DNA from: Pusillimonas sp.
GTDB taxonomy: Bacteria > Pseudomonadota > Gammaproteobacteria > Burkholderiales > Burkholderiaceae_B
Length of the DNA: 64,000 nucleotides
Direction: 5' to 3'
Assembly (NCBI RefSeq): GCF_029263785.1
Contig: NZ_JAJUFE010000003.1
Coordinates: 1-64,000, forward strand
In this document: piece after piece, positions 16,972 to 26,654 of the stretch
Layout of the letters: the number at the start of each line of letters is the position of its first letter
Position numbering within the stretch: the stretch's first letter is position 1
The notes under the pieces: model-generated
Databases searched by the model: none
Told to the model about the DNA's origin: nothing
The model's input: only the letters and a program-made list of their open reading frames with translations
Program-made: the position numbers and the translations under genes

Positions 16972-18681
16972 TCAGGCGGGGCAGGCGTACTCGATGATCA
17001 ACTGCGCCGAGACTGTTCCGTTCCAGACGTTTTGCTCCAGGCGGTATGCGACGTCCACGTGCTCGGGCAGGAGTTCCGCATGGTTGAACCAGATTGCATC
17101 AAAGCGTTGATGGCTGCGTTCCAGGCTAAGTTTCAAATGTTTGTCCTTGAGCAGGCGCTGATGCTGCACTCGGAAAACGTCGCGAAAGACGGGTGCTGGA
17201 AACCCGGCTCCCCAAACCTGTTCTGAAAGCATGCCGGCCACCTGTGCGTTGGCATAGCCGGTCTCAAGCGACCCGTCTGTTTCTATTACGGGTTCAAAGC
17301 TGCTTCGGCCTGTTAGGTGAACGACAGCATCGTCGAATCCTCGCAGGAACTGTTCGTAAGCGTCTTCGCGCAGGGTAAGCCCCGCTGCCATGGCATGACC
17401 CCCGAACTTGAGGATAATGCCGGGATGTTGTTTGGAGACCAGATCCAGCACATCGCGAAGATGCACGTCCGGAATGGAGCGCCCTGAGCCGCGCAGCTGT
17501 CCGGGCTCGGACCGGGCGAAAGCCAATGTGGGGCGCCAGTATGTCTCTTTCAGACGAGAAGCGACCAACCCAACCACACCCTGATGCCAATCGGGGTGAT
17601 AAACGCAGACGCTGGCGCCTGTAACGGGCTGGTTCTGTTCGACGGCCAGCAGAGCCTCCTCTCGCATGGTTCCCTCGATGCCGCGCCGCTGCTGATTCAT
17701 TTCGTCGAGTTCGCGAGCCAGTTTGAGAGCAAGGTTTTCGTCATCGGTAATCAGACAGTTGATACCCAGACTCATATCGGCAAGGCGCCCGGCAGCGTTG
17801 ATGCGAGGGCCCAGAGCAAAACCCAGGTCGAATCCGGAAGCCTGGCGCGGTTCGCGACCGGCCACGGCAAACAGGGCACGCAAGCCTGCTTGCATTCGCC
17901 CTGAACGCATCCTTTGCAGCCCCTGTGTCACCAGGAGGCGATTGTTGCTGTCCAGTTTGACTACATCGGCAACAGTGCCAAGCGCGACGAGATCAGACAG
18001 GGCATCCAGCCTTGGTCCGCCGTCGGCCGGGTACACGCCTCGCCGTCGCAGTTCTGCACGCAGTGCCAGCATGAGGTAAAAAATGACCCCTACGCCAGCC
18101 AGGTTTTTCGAGGGGAAGCCGCAGCCGGGCTGATTGGGGTTGACTATGGCCACGGCATCCGGAAGGACCGGTCCTGGCAGGTGGTGATCGGTAATCAATA
18201 CCTCGATTCCGGCCTGCCGCGCTGCTTCCACCCCATCAACGCTGGCAATCCCGTTGTCGACAGTAATGAGCATGTCGGGCTTGCCGGAAGGGTGCGATAC
18301 GGCAAGTTGAACCACCTCGGGAGACAATCCGTAACCGGTTTCGAAGCGATTGGGCACGAGAAAATCGACATCTGCGCCCATGGCTCGCAACGCGCGAATT
18401 CCCACAGCGCAGGCTGTGGCTCCATCACAATCGTAGTCGGCGATGATAAGCAGTTTCTTGCCAGCCCGGATCGCATCAGCCAGGATTCGTGCTGCCGTTT
18501 CAACGTGCGTGAGCCGCGACGGGGGGATCATTGCGCCCCATTTGAGCAAGGTCTCATCCGCGCTGCGCACGCCGCGCGCCGCCCACAGACGACAAAGAAG
18601 GGGATGTATTCCCGCCGCTTCGAGTGCCTTCAGGGCATCTTGGTCAGCTTGGCGGGTACTTAGTTTTGGGACAACCACCAT
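16972..18681 (-). CDS. recJ: Single-stranded-DNA-specific exonuclease RecJ
   Basis: Protein of 569 residues, standard RecJ length. DHH-phosphoesterase motifs are visible: IIADYDCDGATA (motif I), ITVDNGIA, VLITDHHLPGP (the DHH motif) and the DHHA1-type GGHAMAAGLTLRE near residue 425. RecJ degrades single-stranded DNA 5' to 3' in recombination and mismatch repair and binds Mn or Mg at the Asp and His residues. Its start overlaps the end of the RpfE-like gene upstream by 22 bp, showing tight coupling. Confidence 0.95.
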   Translation of the reverse strand: MVVVPKLSTRQADQDALKALEAAGIHPLLCRLWAARGVRSADETLLKWGAMIPPSRLTHVETAARILADAIRAGKKLLIIADYDCDGATACAVGIRALRAMGADVDFLVPNRFETGYGLSPEVVQLAVSHPSGKPDMLITVDNGIASVDGVEAARQAGIEVLITDHHLPGPVLPDAVAIVNPNQPGCGFPSKNLAGVGVIFYLMLALRAELRRRGVYPADGGPRLDALSDLVALGTVADVVKLDSNNRLLVTQGLQRMRSGRMQAGLRALFAVAGREPRQASGFDLGFALGPRINAAGRLADMSLGINCLITDDENLALKLARELDEMNQQRRGIEGTMREEALLAVEQNQPVTGASVCVYHPDWHQGVVGLVASRLKETYWRPTLAFARSEPGQLRGSGRSIPDVHLRDVLDLVSKQHPGIILKFGGHAMAAGLTLREDAYEQFLRGFDDAVVHLTGRSSFEPVIETDGSLETGYANAQVAGMLSEQVWGAGFPAPVFRDVFRVQHQRLLKDKHLKLSLERSHQRFDAIWFNHAELLPEHVDVAYRLEQNVWNGTVSAQLIIEYACPA

Positions 18682-19604
18682 TTACTCCACGAATTACGAC
18701 CTCGCCCCATCCATTTGCTCAGGCGAGCGAAGGGCCTGGGGGTTAGCGTAACAATACTGTTGCGGCCCGTCAGGACCAGCACCGGCGCTTGGCCATGCCT
18801 GGCCATCGGCTTGAATACTTGTGTCTCGAGTTGTGAAAGAGTTGCCAGCCAGGCACCCCAGTCCTGCGCCAGGAATGGGCCGAGCAAAGCGTCATGGCTG
18901 AGCGTATCATCGGTGGTCGGCGACATTCGTAACTGGCTCGGTCTGGCACCACCGAACAGCCACAGGCCGTTGATGGGGCGTTCGCCTTGTCGATGCCTGC
19001 TGACATTGACGGGCGAATCAAACCACAGCATTTGTATCTCGTTGAACAGGCGTCTCCAGGGTCGAATGGACGCATCTTGCGGCCACCAGTCGTTGACGGA
19101 TGCTGTGGAGACCAACGAGGGACTGCTGCTGTTGAATGTGAATCCTGGAGGAGGGATCACCCTCCAGCGGGCCACGCCATCCGGATGCAGTTGGAAACCA
19201 GTTCCTTCGAACAGGGAATGTGCGGAGTCGAACAACGCTACACTCTGTTCTCGTGTAATGTTCAAGTCGTCCGAAGTCAGTAAAGCTGCACTGCTTTGCG
19301 TGGGTGCCATATGAACGAGCTCGGCCAGCCAGACGGGTTCCTGAGGGTCGATTTTGTGATTTTCCGACCACAATGGACCCAGCCCCGCGCTAAGATTCTG
19401 ATTCGCGTCGGGCGTGAAGCCGGCTTTTTCCAGCTGCCACTGTTCAATCGCAGTGCAGCCCGATTTGGCAGGATCCACCGATTGCGTCCGGGCACTTCCG
19501 GCTGCAAGCCACCCTACAAAGGTGGGGGCGGTTTTTTCCAGGTGGGAAAGTAGGGCGCGCGCCGCGTCAGGACCAGGGAGCGCGCCAGGAAGTACGATGT
19601 GCAT
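18660..19604 (-). CDS. RpfE-type protein of unknown function, upstream of recJ
   Basis: Protein of 314 residues without a signal peptide or a motif I can assign catalytically. Its position immediately upstream of recJ, overlapping by 22 bp, is the arrangement seen for the gene called rpfE in Xanthomonas, and betaproteobacterial relatives are labelled RpfE-type or phosphoglycerate mutase-like. It is rich in Trp (for example NDWWPQD, RWRVIPPPGF, NGLWLFGGARPSQL). The LWLFGGARPS stretch resembles cofactor-independent mutase relatives. The function remains unassigned. Confidence 0.65.
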   Translation of the reverse strand: MHIVLPGALPGPDAARALLSHLEKTAPTFVGWLAAGSARTQSVDPAKSGCTAIEQWQLEKAGFTPDANQNLSAGLGPLWSENHKIDPQEPVWLAELVHMAPTQSSAALLTSDDLNITREQSVALFDSAHSLFEGTGFQLHPDGVARWRVIPPPGFTFNSSSPSLVSTASVNDWWPQDASIRPWRRLFNEIQMLWFDSPVNVSRHRQGERPINGLWLFGGARPSQLRMSPTTDDTLSHDALLGPFLAQDWGAWLATLSQLETQVFKPMARHGQAPVLVLTGRNSIVTLTPRPFARLSKWMGRGRNSWSKWWLSQN

Positions 19605-19682
19605 GCGTGAATTGTAGTGTCTGTGGAACAGGGCGCGAAATCCTCACAGGTACGGACGAGAACAAAAAGGTGGTTTCTAAGA

Positions 19683-20954
19683 ATGTCTTATGAATTTTGG
19701 ATAGGTTCACGCTATGCCGGCGTTTCGCGGGGCGCGCGGCGCGGCGGTCGCAGAGACCGCTTCGTGTCATTCATTGCCGGCACATCGATGGCTGGAATAG
19801 CGTTAGGCGTTGCAGCGCTTATCGTGGTGTTGTCCGTCATGAACGGCTTTCAGACCCAGGTTCGCGACCGGATGCTCTCCGTGCTGCCCCATATCGAAGT
19901 GTTCGTGCCGGGCGTCGAACCGGGACAGGTTCTGGATCGCTGGGAAGATTTGGCACAAGATGCCGCCCGAAATCCCGCGGTACGCGGAAAGGCTCCATTT
20001 GTTGCCGCCCAGGCCATGCTGGTTCGAGGCCAGTCGCTTAGCGGCGTGCAGCTGCGCGGCATTGATCCCGGGCGTGAAGCTGAGGTTTCCGATATTGCCG
20101 CCCAGATGACCGATGCCGACTTGGGCGTGCTTGAGCCCGGCTCATTTGCCATTGTCCTGGGAAGCCATCTGGCAGATGCGCTGGGAGTACGCGCTGGAGA
20201 CACGCTGCTGGTGTTGGCCCCGCAGGGGTCGGTATCACCCGCCGGCTTTACGCCTCGTATGCGCCAGTTCACGGTAAAGGGTATTTTTTCATCTGGCTAC
20301 TACGAGTACGATGCGTCAATGGCGTTCATCAACGTGCAAGATGCAGCTCGTGTATTTCGTGAGAGCGGTACCAGTGGCGTGCGCCTGAGCATTGATGACA
20401 TGCAGCGCGCCCCTCAGATTGCGCAAGCACTTCGGAGCGAGGTTCCCGGCTATGCGCGTGTACGCGACTGGACCGAGAACAATCGAACCTGGTTCGCAGC
20501 GGTGCAAACCGAAAAGCGCATGATGTTCCTGATTCTGGCGCTGATTGTCGCAGTGGCGGCTTTCAATCTCTTGTCCTCCCTCGTGATGGCCGTGAAGGAC
20601 AAGCAATCTGACATTGCCATATTGCGAACGCTGGGTGCCACGCCTCGCGAAATAGGTCGCATCTTTCTGGTGCAGGGAGCACTCATTGGCGTGATTGGCA
20701 CCCTTGTGGGCGTGGGCCTGGGAATGTTGCTGGCCTTCAATATTGATGTCATTGTCCCGTTCATCGAGCGCCTGTTCGGAATTGAATTTCTTCCTCAGCA
20801 AATTTACTTCATCAGTGAGCTGCCCTCGAACCCCCAGGCCAGTGACATCTTGATTGTCACCATCACTTCTTTAGTCCTGTCGCTGCTTGCCACCATTTAT
20901 CCAAGCTGGCGGGCATCGCGGCTCCAGCCTGCGCAGGTGCTTCGCCATGACTGA
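19683..20954 (+). CDS. lolC: Lipoprotein-releasing ABC transporter permease, LolC/E/F family
   Basis: Inner-membrane protein of 423 residues. It has an N-terminal helix ([13 protein letters not shown] then [30 protein letters not shown], the Lol signature), a large periplasmic domain (about 50-265) and three C-terminal membrane segments with [13 protein letters not shown]. It extracts lipoproteins for LolA. It overlaps lolD by 8 bp. No second permease gene is present, so the complex may be a homodimer of the LolF type rather than LolC plus LolE. The frame is open upstream to 19617, but MSYEFW matches family N-termini. Confidence 0.9.
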   Translation: MSYEFWIGSRYAGVSRGARRGGRRDRFVSFIAGTSMAGIALGVAALIVVLSVMNGFQTQVRDRMLSVLPHIEVFVPGVEPGQVLDRWEDLAQDAARNPAVRGKAPFVAAQAMLVRGQSLSGVQLRGIDPGREAEVSDIAAQMTDADLGVLEPGSFAIVLGSHLADALGVRAGDTLLVLAPQGSVSPAGFTPRMRQFTVKGIFSSGYYEYDASMAFINVQDAARVFRESGTSGVRLSIDDMQRAPQIAQALRSEVPGYARVRDWTENNRTWFAAVQTEKRMMFLILALIVAVAAFNLLSSLVMAVKDKQSDIAILRTLGATPREIGRIFLVQGALIGVIGTLVGVGLGMLLAFNIDVIVPFIERLFGIEFLPQQIYFISELPSNPQASDILIVTITSLVLSLLATIYPSWRASRLQPAQVLRHD

Positions 20955-21684
20955 TACGAACACGCCACTGTCTGACCACGTTCTGGTCGCCCGGAACCTT
21001 GTCAAATACTATGAAGAAGGGGGGCAAAGAGTCGACGTGCTCCGTGACGTGAGCCTCCATGTGGCCCGAGGTGAAATGGTTGCGGTAGTCGGTGCGTCCG
21101 GCTCAGGAAAAAGCACCATGCTGCACCTGCTGGGCTTGCTGGATCAGCCTACCTCGGGTTCGGTGTGGGTCAATGGTGTGTCCACCGAGGGGCTTTCCGA
21201 GGCACGGCGCAGTCAACTGCGCAACCGCAGTCTGGGCTTTGTGTATCAGTTTCATCATTTATTGTCCGAGTTCTCAGCGCTCGATAATGTTGCCATGCCG
21301 CTGATCGTACGTCGCGAGCGTCGCAGCGACGCTCGCGAGCAAGCGGCCGTCATGCTTGAGCAAGTCGGGCTGGCACACAGGATGACGCATTATCCTGGAC
21401 AATTGTCCGGAGGCGAGAGACAGCGTGTCGCCTTGGCGCGTGCTCTGGTAAGCCGGCCTGCCTGTGTGTTGGCAGACGAGCCTACCGGTAACCTGGATCG
21501 CCACACGGCACACTCCATGTTCGAATTGCTGGTGCGGTTGAATCAGGAATCAGGTACAGCGTTTGCCATCGTGACCCATGATCCTTCGCTGGCTGCGCTG
21601 GCTCATCGGCAGCTCCACATGAATGATGGTTCGCTTGTTGATGCCGATCCGGCAGAAACTGCAGAAGCAGGGCGTGGTGGCTGA
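20947..21684 (+). CDS. lolD: Lipoprotein-releasing system ATPase LolD
   Basis: ABC ATPase of 245 residues. Walker A is [15 protein letters not shown], the signature [15 protein letters not shown], and Walker [12 protein letters not shown], all typical of the LolD/MacB group. LVRNL-like start [22 protein letters not shown]. It energises lipoprotein release with the preceding permease. Its ATG lies within the last codons of the permease gene (8-bp overlap), so translation is coupled. Confidence 0.94.
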   Translation: MTDTNTPLSDHVLVARNLVKYYEEGGQRVDVLRDVSLHVARGEMVAVVGASGSGKSTMLHLLGLLDQPTSGSVWVNGVSTEGLSEARRSQLRNRSLGFVYQFHHLLSEFSALDNVAMPLIVRRERRSDAREQAAVMLEQVGLAHRMTHYPGQLSGGERQRVALARALVSRPACVLADEPTGNLDRHTAHSMFELLVRLNQESGTAFAIVTHDPSLAALAHRQLHMNDGSLVDADPAETAEAGRGG

Positions 21685-21726
21685 CGTGTCGCCGCCTGGC
21701 CTACACGACAGAGCAAGGGTGGATTC

Positions 21727-22554
21727 ATGCTTATCGACACGCACTGCCATCTTGATGCAGGCGAATTTCAGAGCGATCGCGACGAGGTTCTGAAGCGGGC
21801 TCACGACGCACGGGTGCATGCGATTGTCATTCCGGCAATTGCCCGCAGTAATTTTGATCGGGTTCGCGAACTGGCTCACTCATTTGCTGGCGGTGTGTAT
21901 GCACTGGGCATTCACCCGATCTGCGTGCCGCAGGCGTCGATCGACGATCTTGCCGTACTGGAGTCCGAAATCCGGGCGTCGTTGTCAGATCCCAGGTTTG
22001 TCGGCATCGGTGAAATCGGTCTTGACTTCTTCTTGCCCGAACTCAAGACAGATGCCATGCGGCGACGTCAAGAGGAGTTCTATTCAGCGCAACTGGACTT
22101 GGCCGTTCAATTTGATTTGCCGGTAATCCTGCATGTACGCCGCTCTCACGACATTTTGCTCAAACACTTGCGTCGCCGTCCTCGCATAGGCGGTATTGGC
22201 CATGCCTTCAATGGAAGCTTTCAACAGGCAGAGCAGTTCATTGCGCAGGGGTTTGTGCTGGGAATGGGCGGGGCCATGACGTTCGACCGCGCCTTGCAGA
22301 TCAGACGATTGGCCCAACGCCTTCCGCTTGACGCCCTGGTTCTTGAAACTGACGCACCGGATATTCCGCCGGCATGGCTGGAGTCGGGCAGTAGAAACGA
22401 GCCCTCAAGCGTTGCGGGTGTGGCCAGGGTGCTGGCACAGATCCGTGGCACCACCCTGGACGAGGTCATCGTCCAGACCGGGGCAAATGCCCTTAGAGTA
22501 TTGCCCCGACTTGCGACAGTGCTGCCTCGGCAAGCGCCGTTTCAGGCTTGCTGA
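21727..22554 (+). CDS. tatD: TatD family hydrolase (metal-dependent DNase)
   Basis: Amidohydrolase-fold protein of 275 residues. Motifs: MLIDTHCHLDAGEF at the N-terminus (metal-binding HxH), GEIGLDFF, LPVILHVRRSHD, GIGHAFNGS and LETDAPDIPPAW. These match TatD/YjjV-type 3'-5' DNases. It is 42 bp after lolD on the same strand and ends 6 bp before the convergent monooxygenase. Confidence 0.9.
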   Translation: MLIDTHCHLDAGEFQSDRDEVLKRAHDARVHAIVIPAIARSNFDRVRELAHSFAGGVYALGIHPICVPQASIDDLAVLESEIRASLSDPRFVGIGEIGLDFFLPELKTDAMRRRQEEFYSAQLDLAVQFDLPVILHVRRSHDILLKHLRRRPRIGGIGHAFNGSFQQAEQFIAQGFVLGMGGAMTFDRALQIRRLAQRLPLDALVLETDAPDIPPAWLESGSRNEPSSVAGVARVLAQIRGTTLDEVIVQTGANALRVLPRLATVLPRQAPFQAC

Positions 22555-22560
22555 ACGTGT

Positions 22561-23820
22561 TCAGGCTTTGTTGGCCTTCAGTTTTGATGGATCAAAGCCG
22601 GCTGCACGCTTGTACCGCAATGACACCTCTTCCAGCACCTCTTGGGGGATGACGTCATTGATGTGCGCGAATCCGTCGGGAGCACGCTCGTGCGCCATCT
22701 GCATGACTTGTTCCGGGCCATTCAGGCGATTGCGCAAGATGATGCCCGTGGTGGCGGGCAGGCGTTCAGCCTCGTATTCTTTTAGTGCCGCCTCGACATT
22801 GCGATGGTGCTTTTGCACGGTTTCGAGCAGCCTGTCGGCCAGGCAGCGTGCGTCGAGAATGGCTTGTGCAGACCCGTTTGACCCGATGGGATATAAAGGG
22901 TGGGCTGCATCACCCATCAATGTCGCCTTGCCGTGAGTCCATCTGGGAAGCGGATCTTTATCAACAAGGGGAAATTCATAGATCGCCTCTGTTCCGTCAA
23001 TCAATGCCGGGATATCGATCCAGGGCCATTTCCAGCTTTGAAATTCGGAGGCGAATACCGACTTGTCGACAACCCGGTTCCAGTCGGTATACGAGACGCG
23101 GTCTTCGGGAACGCTGAGCTCGGCAATCCAGTTGATGGCAACGGTACCTGCCGGTGCCGCTTCGTCCACGATAGGATAGGCGACGAATTTCTGGTCCTGG
23201 TAGCCGGCCATGAACATCGTGCGGCCATCCAGGTAGGGCCGGGTATAGGTCACCGCGCGCCAGAGAATGCGTCCCGAAAAACGGAATTCGTCACGGTCTG
23301 GGTAGAAGCCTTTGCGCACCGCCGAATGGATACCATCGGCGCCAACAAGGACGTCACCCCGAAAGTCGACAGCAGCGCCATTGTTGGAGCGATCCCGGAA
23401 AAGAGCAGTGACGCCATCGGCGTCCTGTGTCAATGATTCGAAGGCCTTGCCGGTATGGAGCTTGTCGGCACCCAGGCGCTCGCGCACGGCCTCGGCGAGC
23501 AGAAGCTGCAGGCGGCCCCGATGTATGGAAAGCTGCGGCACTGCATAACCCGCAGCCAGACCTCGCGGCTCTTGCCAGATGCTTTGACCGAAGCGGTTGT
23601 AATAGTGCAGGGCGGAGGTCTCCACAGCGTTGGCTTGCAGCGTCTCCAGCATGCCCACATCTTTGAGTTCGGTCGCGGCATGCGGCAGCAGATTGATGCC
23701 GACGCCGAGGGGTTTGAGCTCGCGCACGCTTTCAAATACTTCGCATTCGATGCCGCGCTTGTGCAGCATAAGTGCCAGAGTCAGGCCACCTATTCCGGCG
23801 CCGACGATGATGACTTTCAA
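22561..23820 (-). CDS. FAD-dependent aromatic-ring monooxygenase-like protein
   Basis: Flavoprotein of 419 residues. FAD-binding GAGIGGLTLAL at residues 7-17, VLVGADGIHSAVRK (the DG motif) near 165 and LMGDAAHPLYPIGSNG (the GD motif) near 305 define the class A flavoprotein hydroxylase family that contains salicylate and hydroxybenzoate hydroxylases. The substrate is unknown; PIGSNGSAQAILDA differs from the usual GQGMNQ-type ending of this motif. The start is TTG at 23820 with AGGAGAAGATC directly upstream, an uncommon initiation codon. It stands alone, with 256 bp without genes upstream (23821-24076), where I see only AT-rich sequence. Confidence 0.8.
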   Translation of the reverse strand: MKVIIVGAGIGGLTLALMLHKRGIECEVFESVRELKPLGVGINLLPHAATELKDVGMLETLQANAVETSALHYYNRFGQSIWQEPRGLAAGYAVPQLSIHRGRLQLLLAEAVRERLGADKLHTGKAFESLTQDADGVTALFRDRSNNGAAVDFRGDVLVGADGIHSAVRKGFYPDRDEFRFSGRILWRAVTYTRPYLDGRTMFMAGYQDQKFVAYPIVDEAAPAGTVAINWIAELSVPEDRVSYTDWNRVVDKSVFASEFQSWKWPWIDIPALIDGTEAIYEFPLVDKDPLPRWTHGKATLMGDAAHPLYPIGSNGSAQAILDARCLADRLLETVQKHHRNVEAALKEYEAERLPATTGIILRNRLNGPEQVMQMAHERAPDGFAHINDVIPQEVLEEVSLRYKRAAGFDPSKLKANKA

Positions 23821-24076
23821 GATCTTCTCCTAAAACGTGGCGCAAATAATAACAAAACACTACGGGTGGTGTGGGAAGTTGCGGTCAACTGAGTGCAGCG
23901 GCTGGCAGCTGGGTTTCTCTGGTTACTTCGTGGAAACCTCGCTGGACGCAACCGTCACGTATGGGGACCCGGAATGATTTGACCGTCCTACCATGGGCAA
24001 GGGAATGTCGCCGGGCTCATCGTCGCATGGGGCTTCCCGGGTTCCCATTTATTTTTGAATGGATAAAGGGCATCGT

Positions 24077-26542
24077 ATGCTTGGGCGACTGAGTGTGTTG
24101 TCTGGCCTGACCGCCGCCGCTCTTGCGCATGGCCTGCCGCGTTCGCCCGATGCAGTCGAGTGGGCAGGTCTTTGGGGTGCCGTACTTGTCGCCGCCTTCG
24201 TCCTGCGTCGACGTCGACCCACCTGGATCATGCCGGCGGTTGCGTTTTTGTCCGGGTGGGCATGGGTGTCGGTGAACATCGATCATCGATCCGCGGAATT
24301 CCTTAGAGATTCCGACGAAGATAAAGTGTCGAGGGTGGTATTGCGTATCGAGACCCTCCCTCAAGTGTCTTCAGAAAGTCGACGCTTCGATGCGTATGTT
24401 CTTGAGTCATTGCCGGACGGCGTGCCGCGGCGTATACGGGTATCGTGGCATGCACCCGGCTATAGCGGTCCGTACGGAAGACGGCCAAACGCACAGAAGG
24501 CCTACAACGACGAGCCGGAATTTCCTTCGCTGGTTCCTGGGCAGGTGTGGCGCATGTCGCTGAACCTGCGTCGTCCTCACGGACTGTCCAACCCTCATGG
24601 CTTCGATTATGAGAAACACGTGTTCGCTGCTGGTGTGCGAGCAGTGGGCAGCGTACGTGGAACACCTCGCTATTTATACGACCAGCCCTGGTCCAGCCTG
24701 AGCGTTATTGCTGAACGTACACGTCACAGGGTGCGCGAGGCCATGGCACCGTATCTTGAGAACAAGCGATATGGGCCGGTATTGCTTGCGCTGGCCATTG
24801 GAGACCAGGCAGGTGTGCCGGCGGCTGATTGGCTGACCTTTAATCGAACTTCGATTACCCATCTGATATCAATCAGTGGAAGCCATATCACAATGATCGC
24901 GGCGCTGGGCGGAATGTTGACGCTTTGGCTGTGGCGACGCCTGAGCCTGGGCGGTGTATTCCTCGCTGAACGCGTTCCGGCGCAAGTGGCCGCCTGCGTG
25001 GCGGCGCTGCTTGTTGCCTGGCTATATTGTCTCTTGGCGGGCTGGGGAGTACCCGCGCGACGCACATTTCTGATGTTGTGCGTTCTGGCCTTTGCCCATG
25101 TTTCCCGACTTCCGCTCGGTCCCTGGCGCGTGCTGCTTCTGGCTGCCACTGCTGTCGTGATCCTTGATCCGTGGGCGCTGCTGGCCAGCGGCTTCTGGTT
25201 GTCCTTTGGAGCAGTGGCCGTACTGCTGACAAGTGGCCGCTGGATTGGTGAAGCTATTGATGGAGCGGAATCATGGCGTCACTGGCGCTGGTTGGTCACC
25301 GCGGCCAAGTTGCAGTTAACCGTCACGGCCGGGTTGATGCCGGTTCTGGCATTGATGTTCAACGAAGTTTCCGTCGTATCTCCTTTCGCCAATGCCTATG
25401 CGATTCCTGTGATCAGCCTGGTCGTGACACCATTGGCGCTAGTTCTGGCGGCTGTTGCGATGGTGCCAGGGTCGGGTCCGGCAGCAGGCGTCCTTGCTTG
25501 GCTGGCACATCTGCCCTTGAGCTGGATGATGGCTCCCACGCATTGGCTGGCCGGTTTGAAACTGGCCAGCATTGACGCCGCCGCAGCGCCCGGATGGGCG
25601 GTGGGGCTTGCATTGATCGGGCTGGCATGGGCGTTGATGCCTCAGGGATTGCCATGGCGAGGGATGGGGTGGCTATTGATGCTGCCGGCCTTGTTCTGGA
25701 AGCCCGAGCGTCCGCCTCGGGGCAGCTGGGATATGGTGGCTCTGGATGTCGGTCAGGGTTCAGCGGTGCTGTTTATGACGCAAAATCATACCCTGCTGTT
25801 CGACACCGGTATCAGGCATGGTCCGGAGACTGACGCCGCGGCCCGCAATATTGTTCCGTTTCTTCGCGCCAGGGGCATTGGCCGAATAGATGTTTTGGTA
25901 GTATCGCACGCCGACATCGATCATGCAGGTGGCTTGCGCAGCGTGCTTGAATCCAGGCTCGTAACGCAGTCATACAGCTCTTTTGATATGGTGGCTTATC
26001 TCAAGCGGGAGGCAAGGCTGTTGGGAGTTTCCCGTGATCTTCCGGTCTTGCCCGCGGTCATTTCGCGTTGCCACTACGGTGCGCGGTGGGTTGTGGACGG
26101 GGTGAAATTCGAATTTCTGTGGCCGCTTCCGACAGCGCCTCTTGTAGGAACGAATAGCGATACCAAGCTGCGTAATGCCCAAAGCTGCGTGCTACGGATA
26201 CAGGGCAGGCATCACTTCGCGTTGCTGACAGGCGATATCAGTGCTGCCCAGGAGACGGAACTGGTTGCGCGTGACATCGGACCGATTGACGTACTGGTGG
26301 CTGCACATCATGGTTCGCGAAGTTCGTCCGATCCGGAACTGGTTCGACACACCGGGCCCTCACATGTCATCGCGCAGGCAGGCCGCTGGAATCGATATGG
26401 GCATCCCCATGCGGTTGTTGAACGCCGGTGGCAGCGCAGCGGAGCCACATTCTGGAGGACCGACCAGGATGGAGCGATTATGGCCAGTTCACGCGATAGC
26501 GGCCTTCAGGTAAAAGCCAACAGGAGTGGGCGAAACCCATAG
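24077..26542 (+). CDS. comEC: DNA internalization competence protein ComEC/Rec2
   Basis: Membrane protein of about 821 residues. N-terminal domain with membrane helices and an OB-like region, then the competence domain with many helices (HLISISGSHITMIAALGG is the conserved ComEC segment), then a C-terminal metallo-beta-lactamase domain with LFDTGIRHG, VSHADIDHAGG, LLTGDI and AAHHGSRSSS. It forms the inner-membrane channel for single-stranded DNA in natural transformation, and the C-terminal domain may degrade the other strand. It appears intact. ATG 24077 is preferred over 24059 because AAGGG lies 6 nt before it. Confidence 0.92.
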   Translation: MLGRLSVLSGLTAAALAHGLPRSPDAVEWAGLWGAVLVAAFVLRRRRPTWIMPAVAFLSGWAWVSVNIDHRSAEFLRDSDEDKVSRVVLRIETLPQVSSESRRFDAYVLESLPDGVPRRIRVSWHAPGYSGPYGRRPNAQKAYNDEPEFPSLVPGQVWRMSLNLRRPHGLSNPHGFDYEKHVFAAGVRAVGSVRGTPRYLYDQPWSSLSVIAERTRHRVREAMAPYLENKRYGPVLLALAIGDQAGVPAADWLTFNRTSITHLISISGSHITMIAALGGMLTLWLWRRLSLGGVFLAERVPAQVAACVAALLVAWLYCLLAGWGVPARRTFLMLCVLAFAHVSRLPLGPWRVLLLAATAVVILDPWALLASGFWLSFGAVAVLLTSGRWIGEAIDGAESWRHWRWLVTAAKLQLTVTAGLMPVLALMFNEVSVVSPFANAYAIPVISLVVTPLALVLAAVAMVPGSGPAAGVLAWLAHLPLSWMMAPTHWLAGLKLASIDAAAAPGWAVGLALIGLAWALMPQGLPWRGMGWLLMLPALFWKPERPPRGSWDMVALDVGQGSAVLFMTQNHTLLFDTGIRHGPETDAAARNIVPFLRARGIGRIDVLVVSHADIDHAGGLRSVLESRLVTQSYSSFDMVAYLKREARLLGVSRDLPVLPAVISRCHYGARWVVDGVKFEFLWPLPTAPLVGTNSDTKLRNAQSCVLRIQGRHHFALLTGDISAAQETELVARDIGPIDVLVAAHHGSRSSSDPELVRHTGPSHVIAQAGRWNRYGHPHAVVERRWQRSGATFWRTDQDGAIMASSRDSGLQVKANRSGRNP

Positions 26543-26654
26543 GGTCAGAGATCGGTTACTATTTTTGAGCTCTGCCTTGGCTTGTTGCCAACGGCAGGCC
26601 TATCGCCCAGATTGGCATTCTTTGAGTTGTGCTTTATTTCGCATAGGTCCAACC

